DNA from: Paenisporosarcina indica
Lineage (GTDB): Bacteria; Bacillota; Bacilli; Bacillales_A; Planococcaceae
Direction of reading: 5' to 3'
DNA: 64,000 nucleotides
Assembly: GCF_001939075.1 (NCBI RefSeq)
Contig: NZ_MPTA01000007.1
Coordinates: 62,001 to 126,000 of the forward strand
Numbering within the stretch: the first letter of the stretch is position 1; the number at the start of each line of letters is the position of its first letter. Shown piece after piece: positions 56,915 to 64,000 of the stretch. Made by a program: the position numbers and the translations under genes. The notes below the pieces were generated by a model that was given only the letters and a program-made list of their open reading frames with translations, had not been told where the DNA came from and ran no database searches.

Positions 56915-58015
56915 ATGAGTAAAATCAATCAAATCTCTACGTATTTAAAAGAACACAATTTGGATGCAGCGTTTATTACAACTCCAGACAATGTGTTTTA
57001 TGTTTCAGGATTCCGAAGCAATCCCCATGAGCGTTTACTCGGCGTCGTCATCTTTCAGGATGCAACACCCCTTTTAATCTGCCCTAAAATGGAAGTCCCG
57101 GATGTAAAATCGACTGGATGGTCATCTGATATTGTAGGTCATCAAGATACAGATAACCCATGGCATTTATTAAAACAAGCCATTGAAGAAAAAGGAATTC
57201 AAATTGGTCAACTAGCGATTGAAAAATCACATATGACGGTTGAACGATTGGAAGCTCTTCAAGAACTGTTCCCTCAATCATCATTTACACGTCTTGATGA
57301 CCAGTTAAATGCGATGCGGGTTGTAAAAGATGGACGTGAACTGGACATCCTTCGTAAAGCGGCATCATATGCAGATTATGCGATTGAAGTTGGCGTGAGT
57401 GAGATTGCAGAAGGCAAAACCGAACTAGAAATATTGACTGCAATTGAACTTGCTATGAAGAAAAAAGGAATCTCGCATATGTCGTTTGACACAATGGTAC
57501 TAAGTGGTCCGAAGACGGCATCCCCACATGGTAAACCAGGCGATCGTAAAATACAAAAAGGTGATTTTGTGTTATTCGATTTAGGTGTTATATACGAAGG
57601 ATACTGTTCTGATATAACTCGCACTGTATCATTTGGAGAGCCATCTGATGTACAAAAAGAAGTATACGAAACGGTTCGTAAAGCAGAACAAGCTGCTGTT
57701 GATGCTGTAAAACCTGGTGTTCGCGCCATGGATTTAGACAAAATTGCACGTGACGTGATTACAGAGGCGGGATACGGTGAATTCTTTACGCATCGATTAG
57801 GTCACGGTCTTGGGATTTCAGTTCATGAATTCCCTTCTGTAACAGGGACCAATGAAATGGAATTAAGTGAAGGTATGGTCTTTACGATTGAACCAGGAAT
57901 TTATGATCCAAGTATTACGGGCGTACGCATTGAGGACGACGTGGTAGTAACAAAAGATGGTGTTGAAGTGTTGACTAAATACCCGAAAGAATTGATTATC
58001 GTTCCTACAGTTTAA
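56915..58015 (+). CDS. pepQ: M24 family Xaa-Pro dipeptidase
   Basis: The 366-aa aminopeptidase P/prolidase has a creatinase N-terminal domain (1-125). The pita-bread catalytic domain carries five metal ligands: Asp in LFDLGV, Asp in CSDITRT, His in HRLGHGLGISVHE, Glu in FTIEPGIY and Glu in GVRIEDD. It releases residues N-terminal to proline. AAAAGGAG precedes the ATG. The exact subfamily (YkvY or YqhT type) is not resolved. Confidence 0.9.
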   Translation: MSKINQISTYLKEHNLDAAFITTPDNVFYVSGFRSNPHERLLGVVIFQDATPLLICPKMEVPDVKSTGWSSDIVGHQDTDNPWHLLKQAIEEKGIQIGQLAIEKSHMTVERLEALQELFPQSSFTRLDDQLNAMRVVKDGRELDILRKAASYADYAIEVGVSEIAEGKTELEILTAIELAMKKKGISHMSFDTMVLSGPKTASPHGKPGDRKIQKGDFVLFDLGVIYEGYCSDITRTVSFGEPSDVQKEVYETVRKAEQAAVDAVKPGVRAMDLDKIARDVITEAGYGEFFTHRLGHGLGISVHEFPSVTGTNEMELSEGMVFTIEPGIYDPSITGVRIEDDVVVTKDGVEVLTKYPKELIIVPTV

Positions 58016-58149
58016 TTTGAAAAGGGGTATTCTCTACGGAGGATATCCTTTTTTTGCGTTAATCCTAATAAATTGTTGTTTAATCGGCATTTACCGTATT
58101 TTAATCCGTTTCACCCAGCCTATTCCATTGATGCACTTTAAATTGCAAA

Positions 58150-58185
58150 CAAAAAACCCCTTCTCACCAAAATGGCAAAAAGGAG
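58150..58185 (-). terminator. Terminator of ald
   Basis: CTCCTTTTTGCC pairs with GGTGAGAAGGGG through several G-T pairs, followed by T6 on the minus strand. Confidence 0.65.
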
Positions 58186-58195
58186 TCGAAAATAA

Positions 58196-59311
58196 TTAAG
58201 ATAATAGTTGTTCAGCTGGTACGTATTCAAGTCCTTGCGCTTCAGCAACTGCTTTAAAAGTGACGTGACCTTGTAATGTGTTGAGACCTTTTTGAAGGGC
58301 CATATTATCTAGACAAGCTTGTACGTAGCCTTTATTAGCAATTTGCACCGCATATGGAACTGTTGCATTTGTTAATGCCATTGTCGATGTACGTGGTACT
58401 GCGCCAGGCATGTTTGCTACAGCGTAATGAACCACACCGTGTTTAACGTATGTTGGATTATCATGTGTTGTAATCGTATCTGAGCTCTCGAAAATTCCGC
58501 CTTGATCGATGGCGATATCTACGACAACTGAACCCGGTTTCATTGATTTGATCATATCTTCAGTGATTAGTTTTGGTGCCTTCGCTCCAGGAATAAGCAC
58601 TGCTCCAATAACTAAATCGGAATCTTTAACTGACTCAGCAATGTTGAATGGATTTGAAATTAAAGTTTGTACATCGCGTCCAAATAAATCCTCTAATTGA
58701 CGCAGACGATCAGCACTTAAATCGATGACTGTCACATCAGCTCCCATACCTATTGCTACACGTGCAGCGTTTGTTCCAGCGATACCACCACCAACAATGG
58801 TAACTTTACCACGTGATACTCCAGGTACGCCTCCAAGTAAAATCCCCATACCACCATGGATTTTTTCTAGGAATTGTGCACCAATTTGAGTAGACATACG
58901 ACCAGCTACTTCACTCATCGGTGTTAGTAATGGGAGTGAATTGTTTGGAAGTTGAACTGTTTCGTATGCAAGTCCAACCACTTTATTCTCCACAAGTGCT
59001 TTTGTTAACTCTGGTTCTGGAGCTAAATGTAAATAAGTAAACAAGATCAATCCTTCACGGAAATATCCATATTCTGAAGAAATTGGTTCTTTGACTTTCA
59101 TCACCATATCTTGAGCCCATGCTTCAGTAGCTGTCTCAACTATTACTGCACCTGCTGTTGCATAATCTTCATCTGTGAAACCAGAACCAAGACCTGCCCC
59201 AGTTTCGATAAATACTTCATGACCAAATAGTGATAAACTCACGACGCCAGCTGGAGTCATAGCAACTCTGTTTTCATTGTTTTTAATTTCTCTTGGCACT
59301 CCAATTTTCAT
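58196..59311 (-). CDS. ald: Alanine dehydrogenase
   Basis: The 371-aa enzyme has [20 protein letters not shown], the substrate Lys in MVMKVKEP, catalytic His in LFTYLHLA, the NAD fold [13 protein letters not shown] and [18 protein letters not shown]. It interconverts alanine and pyruvate and is used for alanine catabolism and during sporulation. TAGGAGGG precedes the ATG. A 13-bp tandem repeat upstream may be an activator site. Confidence 0.96.
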   Translation of the reverse strand: MKIGVPREIKNNENRVAMTPAGVVSLSLFGHEVFIETGAGLGSGFTDEDYATAGAVIVETATEAWAQDMVMKVKEPISSEYGYFREGLILFTYLHLAPEPELTKALVENKVVGLAYETVQLPNNSLPLLTPMSEVAGRMSTQIGAQFLEKIHGGMGILLGGVPGVSRGKVTIVGGGIAGTNAARVAIGMGADVTVIDLSADRLRQLEDLFGRDVQTLISNPFNIAESVKDSDLVIGAVLIPGAKAPKLITEDMIKSMKPGSVVVDIAIDQGGIFESSDTITTHDNPTYVKHGVVHYAVANMPGAVPRTSTMALTNATVPYAVQIANKGYVQACLDNMALQKGLNTLQGHVTFKAVAEAQGLEYVPAEQLLS

Positions 59312-59391
59312 TGAAAAACCCTCCTAAGTGGAATATAGTATGTAATTTAATCAGATGAACGGACATTTGTAGAATTGTTCAAAGCAAATCC

Positions 59392-59446
59392 ATTCTATCA
59401 GAAAAAATTGAAAATGGCTTTAAAAATATTCAACAAAAATATTCAA
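59392..59446 (-). promoter_or_regulatory. ald upstream region: -10 candidate and tandem 13-bp repeat
   Basis: A -10 like TAGAAT (59397-59392) lacks a good -35. At 59422-59446 the 12-mer AAAAATATTCAA occurs twice, 13 bp apart, about 37-61 nt before the expected start. A weak promoter plus adjacent direct repeats fits positive control, as B. subtilis ald is activated by AdeR. That link is inference. The rest of 59447-59800 holds possible decayed coding sequence only. Confidence 0.4.
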
Positions 59447-59800
59447 TAGATTACTTTGACATTTGAATGATGAGAAAAACAAAAAGGCTTGAATTCAGAA
59501 AAGAAATCACATTTGTGTAAACTGGTTGCTTTAGTTTGCTTAACACTTGGTCAATTTAAGGAAGAATTAAAAGTGCTCTAGTTTTCGGTTCGATCGGTGT
59601 CATCCTAAGTTGTTTCCCAACAACAGAATTTTCACCTGGGATAATGATATTCATGTCCAGTTCAAATTTTTTACCTGTTACAAAAAAGGATATGTCACAA
59701 AGTAGACGAATTTTGTCGAAGATATATAGGAAATAGGCAGGACTTATCGTGTCTATACCGAATTATACTAACAAGAGACAAAATTGAAGGAGGAATTTAT

Positions 59801-60250
59801 ATGACACTTTCATACAACCATATACTAGTTGCAGTTGACGGTTCTAAAGAAGCTGAGTGGGCATTTAAAAAATCAATTGGAGTTGCTTTAAGAAATGATG
59901 CGACATTGAATCTCGTGAACATTATTGACACACGCTCATTTGCCGCCATCGAAGCCTATGATCGGTCAATCGCAAATCGTGCACAGGCTTTTGCAGAAGA
60001 TTTACTTGGTCGCTATAAGAAAGAAGCGGAAGCTGCAGGCTTAACAAAAGTAAATGTGATCGTTGAATACGGTTCTCCAAAATCGATAATCCCTAAAGAT
60101 TTGGCTACAAAAACGGAAGCAGATTTAATTATTTGTGGTGCTACTGGTTTGAGTACGGTTGAACGTTTCTTAATAGGTAGCGTATCAGGACATATCGTGC
60201 GTGCTGCAAAGTGTGACGTACTTGTTGTTCGAACAGAAGAACATGAGTAA
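59801..60250 (+). CDS. Universal stress protein
   Basis: The 149-aa UspA-fold protein begins YNHILVAVDGSKEAEWAFK and ends with the ATP-binding motif GATGLSTVERFLIGSVSGHI (quoted at the length limit), then VRAAKCDVLVVRT. The G-2x-G-9x-G-S pattern indicates an ATP-binding type. AAGGAGG precedes the ATG. I did not find a convincing sigma-B promoter. Confidence 0.92.
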   Translation: MTLSYNHILVAVDGSKEAEWAFKKSIGVALRNDATLNLVNIIDTRSFAAIEAYDRSIANRAQAFAEDLLGRYKKEAEAAGLTKVNVIVEYGSPKSIIPKDLATKTEADLIICGATGLSTVERFLIGSVSGHIVRAAKCDVLVVRTEEHE

Positions 60251-60286
60251 GTAACAAAGAACCATCCATAAATTTTATCAACAACA

Positions 60287-60328
60287 AAAAACCCGTTCAA
60301 TTGGCAAACACCATTGAGCGGGTTTTCT
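60287..60328. terminator. Bidirectional terminator between the usp and SLH genes
   Basis: AAAACCCGTTCAAT pairs with ATTGAGCGGGTTTT (one G-T pair), with T residues on both sides. Confidence 0.85.
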
Positions 60329-60348
60329 TTAGGTGATGTTGCTTTTAC

Positions 60349-62025
60349 TTAGTTCAAAATTTCATAAAGCTCTTTGTATAACTGATTGTATGTTTCATTT
60401 TTGTAAGTTGCCATCCGGTTCACGATGTCCGTTCCTTGATACATAATCAAGCTTTGTCCAGTTAGTCTGTATACGTTGGCCATTTCTAAATAAGCTCTGA
60501 AGTTTACAGCACCTGCTGCAATTTGATGTGGTGCATACGAATCAATTTCAATATTAATTCCGCTGCCATAAACTTGCGCTCGTAAAAACGCTTTGTGTAA
60601 ACGTGCATCTCTGTCTGTCAGTCCCAACCGAAACGTATTCGGTTGCAAATAAGCTGCATCAAACCCGTATGTTTTCCATTTTTCAAAATTTGTTGAAGTG
60701 GAATGGGGTGAGTAAATAAAGGTTTTGCCTATCTTGTGAATGGCATCTGCGGTTTGTTCAACAAGCTGTTCATCTTCTAGAGAAATGACTGTCTCATTCA
60801 GCCAATAGTATCCTTTAAAGTTTAAGTTCGTGTACCCTGCTGATTTCCATTTGCTTTCGACTTGCAGTCGATACCAATCAATGAGTTTTTTGCGTTCCGC
60901 TAATGTATTTTTCACCTTTTGTCCGTTTGGCAGGATGATTGCTTCACTGCGTTTGGGATAAGGAATCGAAATATAAACATTTGGTTTTTTGCCAAGCTCT
61001 TTTGCATCTTGATTCAATACGTGAAGTACACCGTCTTTGGCAAAGGTAATATCCGCATACCATATAAACTCATTGTAATTCGCCTTATTTTTAGTTGTTT
61101 CTGCAAATTCACCATCGTTGCTGTATTTACGCCCGACAATCAAAAATGAATCAAACATCTTGCCAGTATATTGATCATTTTGTTTATACGCTAAGTAAGG
61201 CTTAAAAAAATCAGCGCTGAATGATATTTCAGATTCTGCCCCATTATAGATAATTACCCCGTTTTTGATTCCTGATTTTGTCATGGGCTGAGGTTGCTGC
61301 GCGTATGTAATCAGTGAATTATTGACCGGATGTACGGTTGAACCAACTGTTTTAACCGCTTTGTTAATCGCATCCATTTCCTCTCGATGAACTGAAATGG
61401 TTTTCCCATCTTTTTTTACCGCATATTGTAGTGGTTCCCCATAAATCCGTGCTAAAAATGTTGAAAACTGTGCACGATTTACGTTAACTTCCGGCTTAAA
61501 TGTCCCATCCTTATAGCCCGAGGTAATATCATTTGCAGCAATTGCGTCGATATATTTATAGTAACCATTGCTTTTGGGCACATCTTTAAAAGTAGATTCC
61601 CCTTCCCCTGTGTAACTGTAGGCAACTGAAATGACTCGAGCCATTTCCTTCCGGCTTAGTGCTTCATTTGGATTGAATTTATTTCCGGACAATGTAAATA
61701 ACCCATTATTGACAGCGGCCATGATTTCATTGTAGCCGCCCATTGTCGGCTTCATATCTGAAGGCTTTACAGTAGGTTTTACTGGAGAAGACCATTTCAA
61801 CGCACGAACAATCATGATTGCAGCATCTTTACGCGTTAATATTTTGAGGGGTTGAAACGTACCACCAGCGTAACCTTTTATCACTTGTTTATCAGTTAAA
61901 AACCGAATTTCATCATGGGCCCAGTGATCTCGAGGTACATCTTTAAACTGTGCTACCCCGACTTGATTAGGCAGTACAGCCGTAAATAATAAAATACTTA
62001 ATAAGAGCAAACAAATTTTTTTCAA
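60349..62025 (-). CDS. SLH-domain surface protein with DUF4855-like C-terminal domain
   Basis: The 558-aa secreted protein has a signal peptide (KKICLLLLSILLFTAVLP, probable cleavage after GVA). Three SLH domains follow (FKDVPRDHWAHDEIRFL, IMAAVNNGLF, FKDVPKSNGYYKYIDAIAA, each with a GY-GTF or related end), covering about 28-200 and anchoring it to pyruvylated cell-wall polymer. The C-terminal 330 residues look like DUF4855 (GYYWLNETVISLEDEQLV, FIYSPHS, FDAAYLQPNTF), possibly a TIM-barrel glycosidase. The start is a TTG at 62025, 6 nt after GGAGGAG. The DUF4855 label is from memory. Confidence 0.82.
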   Translation of the reverse strand: MKKICLLLLSILLFTAVLPNQVGVAQFKDVPRDHWAHDEIRFLTDKQVIKGYAGGTFQPLKILTRKDAAIMIVRALKWSSPVKPTVKPSDMKPTMGGYNEIMAAVNNGLFTLSGNKFNPNEALSRKEMARVISVAYSYTGEGESTFKDVPKSNGYYKYIDAIAANDITSGYKDGTFKPEVNVNRAQFSTFLARIYGEPLQYAVKKDGKTISVHREEMDAINKAVKTVGSTVHPVNNSLITYAQQPQPMTKSGIKNGVIIYNGAESEISFSADFFKPYLAYKQNDQYTGKMFDSFLIVGRKYSNDGEFAETTKNKANYNEFIWYADITFAKDGVLHVLNQDAKELGKKPNVYISIPYPKRSEAIILPNGQKVKNTLAERKKLIDWYRLQVESKWKSAGYTNLNFKGYYWLNETVISLEDEQLVEQTADAIHKIGKTFIYSPHSTSTNFEKWKTYGFDAAYLQPNTFRLGLTDRDARLHKAFLRAQVYGSGINIEIDSYAPHQIAAGAVNFRAYLEMANVYRLTGQSLIMYQGTDIVNRMATYKNETYNQLYKELYEILN

Positions 62026-62299
62026 TTTTTTCTCCTCCAACACAATTATCAGGACTATTATTACAACGTTTTTTCTAAAATGAGCTCACTTTAGAAAGAG
62101 GTGCGAATATATCTTTTAATTCTAAATAAAAATGCTCTGATAATCTATCCTAATGTTTATCGTACATTTGCACTAGCCGAATGAGGCAACAATGATGAGA
62201 ATCACATACTTGGATCTCATTCTTCATGCTTTTGCGGCATTTAGGTGCAATAGCACGCTTTTATATTCATTTCAAAATCATCAGCATTATTTAAATTAG

Positions 62300-62400
62300 C
62301 CAAAAAAAGGCTGTTTAATAAGTCCCTAATCTTCCATAACCCGTATCGGCGATCACCGTTTTCGGGATTGGTAAACTTGACGCTGCTAGTTTCTTTAAGT
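62300..62400 (-). mobile_element. Degenerate remnant of an IS1182-type transposase
   Basis: One minus-strand frame reads LPIPKTVIADTGYG and then reaches a stop. This resembles the PKTVIADAGYGSEEN catalytic segment common in IS1182-family transposases, which holds an acidic DDE residue. Upstream there is a stop within 20 codons, so only a scrap is left. The 62026-62618 gap otherwise has a dispersed-repeat-like piece at 62481-62517 and a terminator. Confidence 0.45.
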
Positions 62401-62480
62401 AATTTCATGTTGTTGTCTATATTTATCCATGCGAGGTTTGAAGTTATCGCGAATCTTCGTTGTTTTATTAACACTTTATA

Positions 62481-62517
62481 GATTGTAGTGGAAAGCGTCC
62501 GCCTGCAACAGCAATCG
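62481..62517. repeat. Possible dispersed-repeat fragment
   Basis: The sequence around GTGGAAAGCGTCCGCCTGCA resembles a short element I recall as repeated in Bacillaceae intergenic regions (GGCGGACGCTTTCC). Only one copy is in this window, so the repeat status cannot be confirmed here. Confidence 0.3.
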
Positions 62518-62540
62518 ATAGCGTCATTTTTATATGAAAA

Positions 62541-62592
62541 GAGGGCTGCCCTTAAAAGCCATTTTCTATGACTTTTGGGACAGCCCCATTTT
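62541..62592 (-). terminator. Terminator of ytxK
   Basis: GGGGCTGTCCC pairs with GGGCAGCCC, with an inner AAAG/CTTT pairing, around a loop of about 20 nt. T-rich sequence follows on both strands. Confidence 0.75.
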
Positions 62593-62618
62593 TTGTTGGA
62601 CATATGAATTTGCAATAA

Positions 62619-63551
62619 TTAACTTTGTGTATTCTCTTGTCTCCAAATATTAACTTTTTCAAAGAACAATGACATAGCTTCTTTATTAGACATATTTGGA
62701 ACTTTTGCAAGCAATACTTCTTTTGGTTGTTTAATTTCGCTTGATTTCTTTTGAAGGACAAGTAAGCTTTTAGCGTGTGCTTCATTTTTAAATAAGTTAA
62801 CCGGCAATTGAATTACTGCATGAATCCATGCGTGGTTTGCAAAAAAAGCGTGTAAATCTTTTGCTTGGGGTGATTCAAAGATCCCCTGCGGCACTAGGAA
62901 TACTAAATATCCCCCATCAACGGTGTGACGAAGTGATTGTTCAATCATTAAATGATGAGCAAACGACATGCCTTCTTTCGCTTTCAACTCGAATCCAGAA
63001 GCTGTCTTATCATCAGGGTAGTAACCAACCGGCAAATCACTTATAACAACATCAACTGGATCAATTAGTAATGGTTGCAAAGCATCTTGTCGATAAAGCG
63101 TGACAGGTTGTTGTAGTAAATCACCCGTAGATGCTGCTAAGCGGATTAGCATATCGTCAATTTCAACTGCTGAAGATGAGGCCTTATCTTGTAAAAAGTT
63201 TAAAACCGTAAACAACAAGTTTCCTGTTCCAACAGCGGGATCCAAGATGGTTACTTGCTGTTTGTCTTTTGTTAACTGTTCGACGAAATAACCAACAAGG
63301 AGACCCAACGAATCTGGTGTCATTTGATGATGAGCTTGGACATGTTCTTTCATGCCTTTTAATATGGCCAGTTGTATGGCTTTACGAATATCTTCTTTCT
63401 GAACGTTTTTGATGTCTGGCATTATGTCCCCATCAAGCCACATTTCAGTTGTTTCCAATACCCCTTCGATATAAGTTAAATCTTCTTCTGTTTGAATTTT
63501 CTTTGCGTTCTCATCGATAAATGTAAATAGTTGTTCCATAGAACTGTTCAT
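62619..63551 (-). CDS. ytxK: Class I SAM-dependent methyltransferase YtxK
   Basis: The 310-aa protein resembles N6-adenine methyltransferases. It has an N-terminal helical region (1-95), motif I VTILDPAVGTGNLLF, and SDLPVGYYPDD in the position of the catalytic (D/N)PPY motif but altered. B. subtilis YtxK (about 329 aa) lies by tpx and ackA, as here for tpx. The methylated substrate is unknown, and no restriction enzyme is adjacent. AAAGGAG precedes the ATG. Confidence 0.88.
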   Translation of the reverse strand: MNSSMEQLFTFIDENAKKIQTEEDLTYIEGVLETTEMWLDGDIMPDIKNVQKEDIRKAIQLAILKGMKEHVQAHHQMTPDSLGLLVGYFVEQLTKDKQQVTILDPAVGTGNLLFTVLNFLQDKASSSAVEIDDMLIRLAASTGDLLQQPVTLYRQDALQPLLIDPVDVVISDLPVGYYPDDKTASGFELKAKEGMSFAHHLMIEQSLRHTVDGGYLVFLVPQGIFESPQAKDLHAFFANHAWIHAVIQLPVNLFKNEAHAKSLLVLQKKSSEIKQPKEVLLAKVPNMSNKEAMSLFFEKVNIWRQENTQS

Positions 63552-63614
63552 TAATATACTCCTTTAATAGATTGCTCGAAAAGTCGCTGCTTTTGAACAC
63601 TCATTTTAACTGGG

Positions 63615-63641
63615 AAACCCACTCAAAAATCGAGTGGGTTT
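63615..63641 (-). terminator. Hairpin after tpx
   Basis: AAACCCACTC pairs with GAGTGGGTTT around a 7-nt loop between tpx and ytxK. On the minus strand only three T residues follow, so read-through into ytxK is likely. Confidence 0.6.
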
Positions 63642-63648
63642 CTAAGAC

Positions 63649-64000
63649 TTATTTTTTTACTGATTTTGCTTCTTTGACAGCGGCAATTGCTTTTTCATAA
63701 TTTGGGTGATCTGTTGCTTCTGGTACATATTCAACATATGTAACTTTATCATGACTATCCACAACGAAAATCGCACGTGCCAGTAAACGTAATTCTTGAA
63801 TGGCTACCCCGTAAGCCTCACCAAAAGATAAGTCTCGGTGATCGGATACTGTTTTTACTGAGTCAATTCCAGCAGCTGCACACCAACGTTTTTGAGCAAA
63901 TGGTAAATCATTAGAGACTGTAATAATTACTACGTCCTCGCCTAGTTCAGCAGCACTTTCATTGAACTTACGAGTTTGCGCGTCACAAACACCTGTATCT
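63649..64000 (-). CDS. tpx: Thiol peroxidase, C-terminal part
   Basis: The last 116 codons are visible; the start lies beyond the right edge. It shows the peroxidatic Cys in [13 protein letters not shown], the resolving Cys in [12 protein letters not shown] (atypical 2-Cys, Tpx class), [14 protein letters not shown], and ends VKEAKSVKK. It reduces peroxides using thioredoxin. tpx followed by ytxK matches B. subtilis gene order. Confidence 0.95.
   Translation of the reverse strand, partial: DTGVCDAQTRKFNESAAELGEDVVIITVSNDLPFAQKRWCAAAGIDSVKTVSDHRDLSFGEAYGVAIQELRLLARAIFVVDSHDKVTYVEYVPEATDHPNYEKAIAAVKEAKSVKK

Noticed and set aside
62241-62615. 124-codon minus-strand frame after ytxK
   Set aside because: It spans the ytxK terminator, and the transposase-like residues are in a different frame; no family likeness.
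62619-63551. ytxK as part of a restriction-modification system
   Set aside because: The gene sits by tpx in conserved Bacillales order, has no specificity or nuclease partner, and its catalytic motif is altered.

Overview
The window is a chromosomal segment of a low-GC, endospore-forming member of the Bacillales. The gene order follows the Bacillus subtilis thrS/polA/citZ/accDA neighbourhood almost gene for gene. A small acid-soluble spore protein gene (sspI) shows that the organism makes spores. An ATP-grasp enzyme closely resembling the D-aspartate ligase of Lys-type peptidoglycan, an SLH-domain surface protein and several local rearrangements point to the Planococcaceae (Sporosarcina, Paenisporosarcina, Lysinibacillus, Psychrobacillus or a relative) rather than Bacillus proper. 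The genus assignment is inference.

Layout. 1-5.9 kb: the 5' end of lcfA, a 26-codon membrane peptide, yshE, mutS2, polX, cvpA and zapA, all on the minus strand, with rnhC divergent. 7-9 kb: a membrane-anchored GH3 hexosaminidase fused to a DUF4309-like domain, followed by the first 21-bp repeat array. 9-13.6 kb: T-box-controlled pheST and a TrmH-family methyltransferase. 13.7-17.4 kb: sspI, an accessory I-J-K-like pseudopilin trio with a structured leader, and a self-regulated XRE/membrane-protein/exporter operon. 17.8-28.3 kb: argF, ysdC, a dUTPase, sigma-W-type ysdB, ysdA, infC-rpmI-rplT with an L20 leader, thrS with a T-box, and dnaI/dnaB/nrdR. 28.4-34.3 kb: speD, gapB with two CcpN boxes, coaE, mutM and polA. 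34.4-38.8 kb: a lipoprotein, the second 21-bp repeat array, the D-Asp-ligase-like ATP-grasp gene and phoPR with a sensor-less PhoR. 38.8-50 kb: central metabolism (mdh, icd, citZ, pyk, pfkA, accA, accD) with a GntR regulator heading accDA. 50-64 kb: dnaE, nrnA, ytpI, a frameshifted ytoI, ytkL, a prolidase, ald, a universal stress protein, the SLH protein, an IS1182-like remnant, ytxK and the 3' part of tpx.

Most genes are housekeeping (replication and repair, translation, TCA/glycolysis, lipid precursor synthesis), so much of the interest is in regulation. cre-like sites lie at citZ and lcfA. Two 11-of-11 CcpN boxes flank the gapB start region. A FadR-type palindrome lies just downstream of the gntR-accDA promoter, and three copies of one 9-mer surround the XRE promoter. 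A sigma-W promoter precedes ysdB, and T-box and L20 leaders precede aminoacyl-tRNA synthetase and ribosomal-protein genes. The least explained elements are two intergenic arrays of exact 21-bp period, the pseudopilin operon with its leader, and the broken ytoI. No rRNA, tRNA, CRISPR array or prophage was seen. Function calls rest on motif recognition and remembered family sequences; no searches were run.
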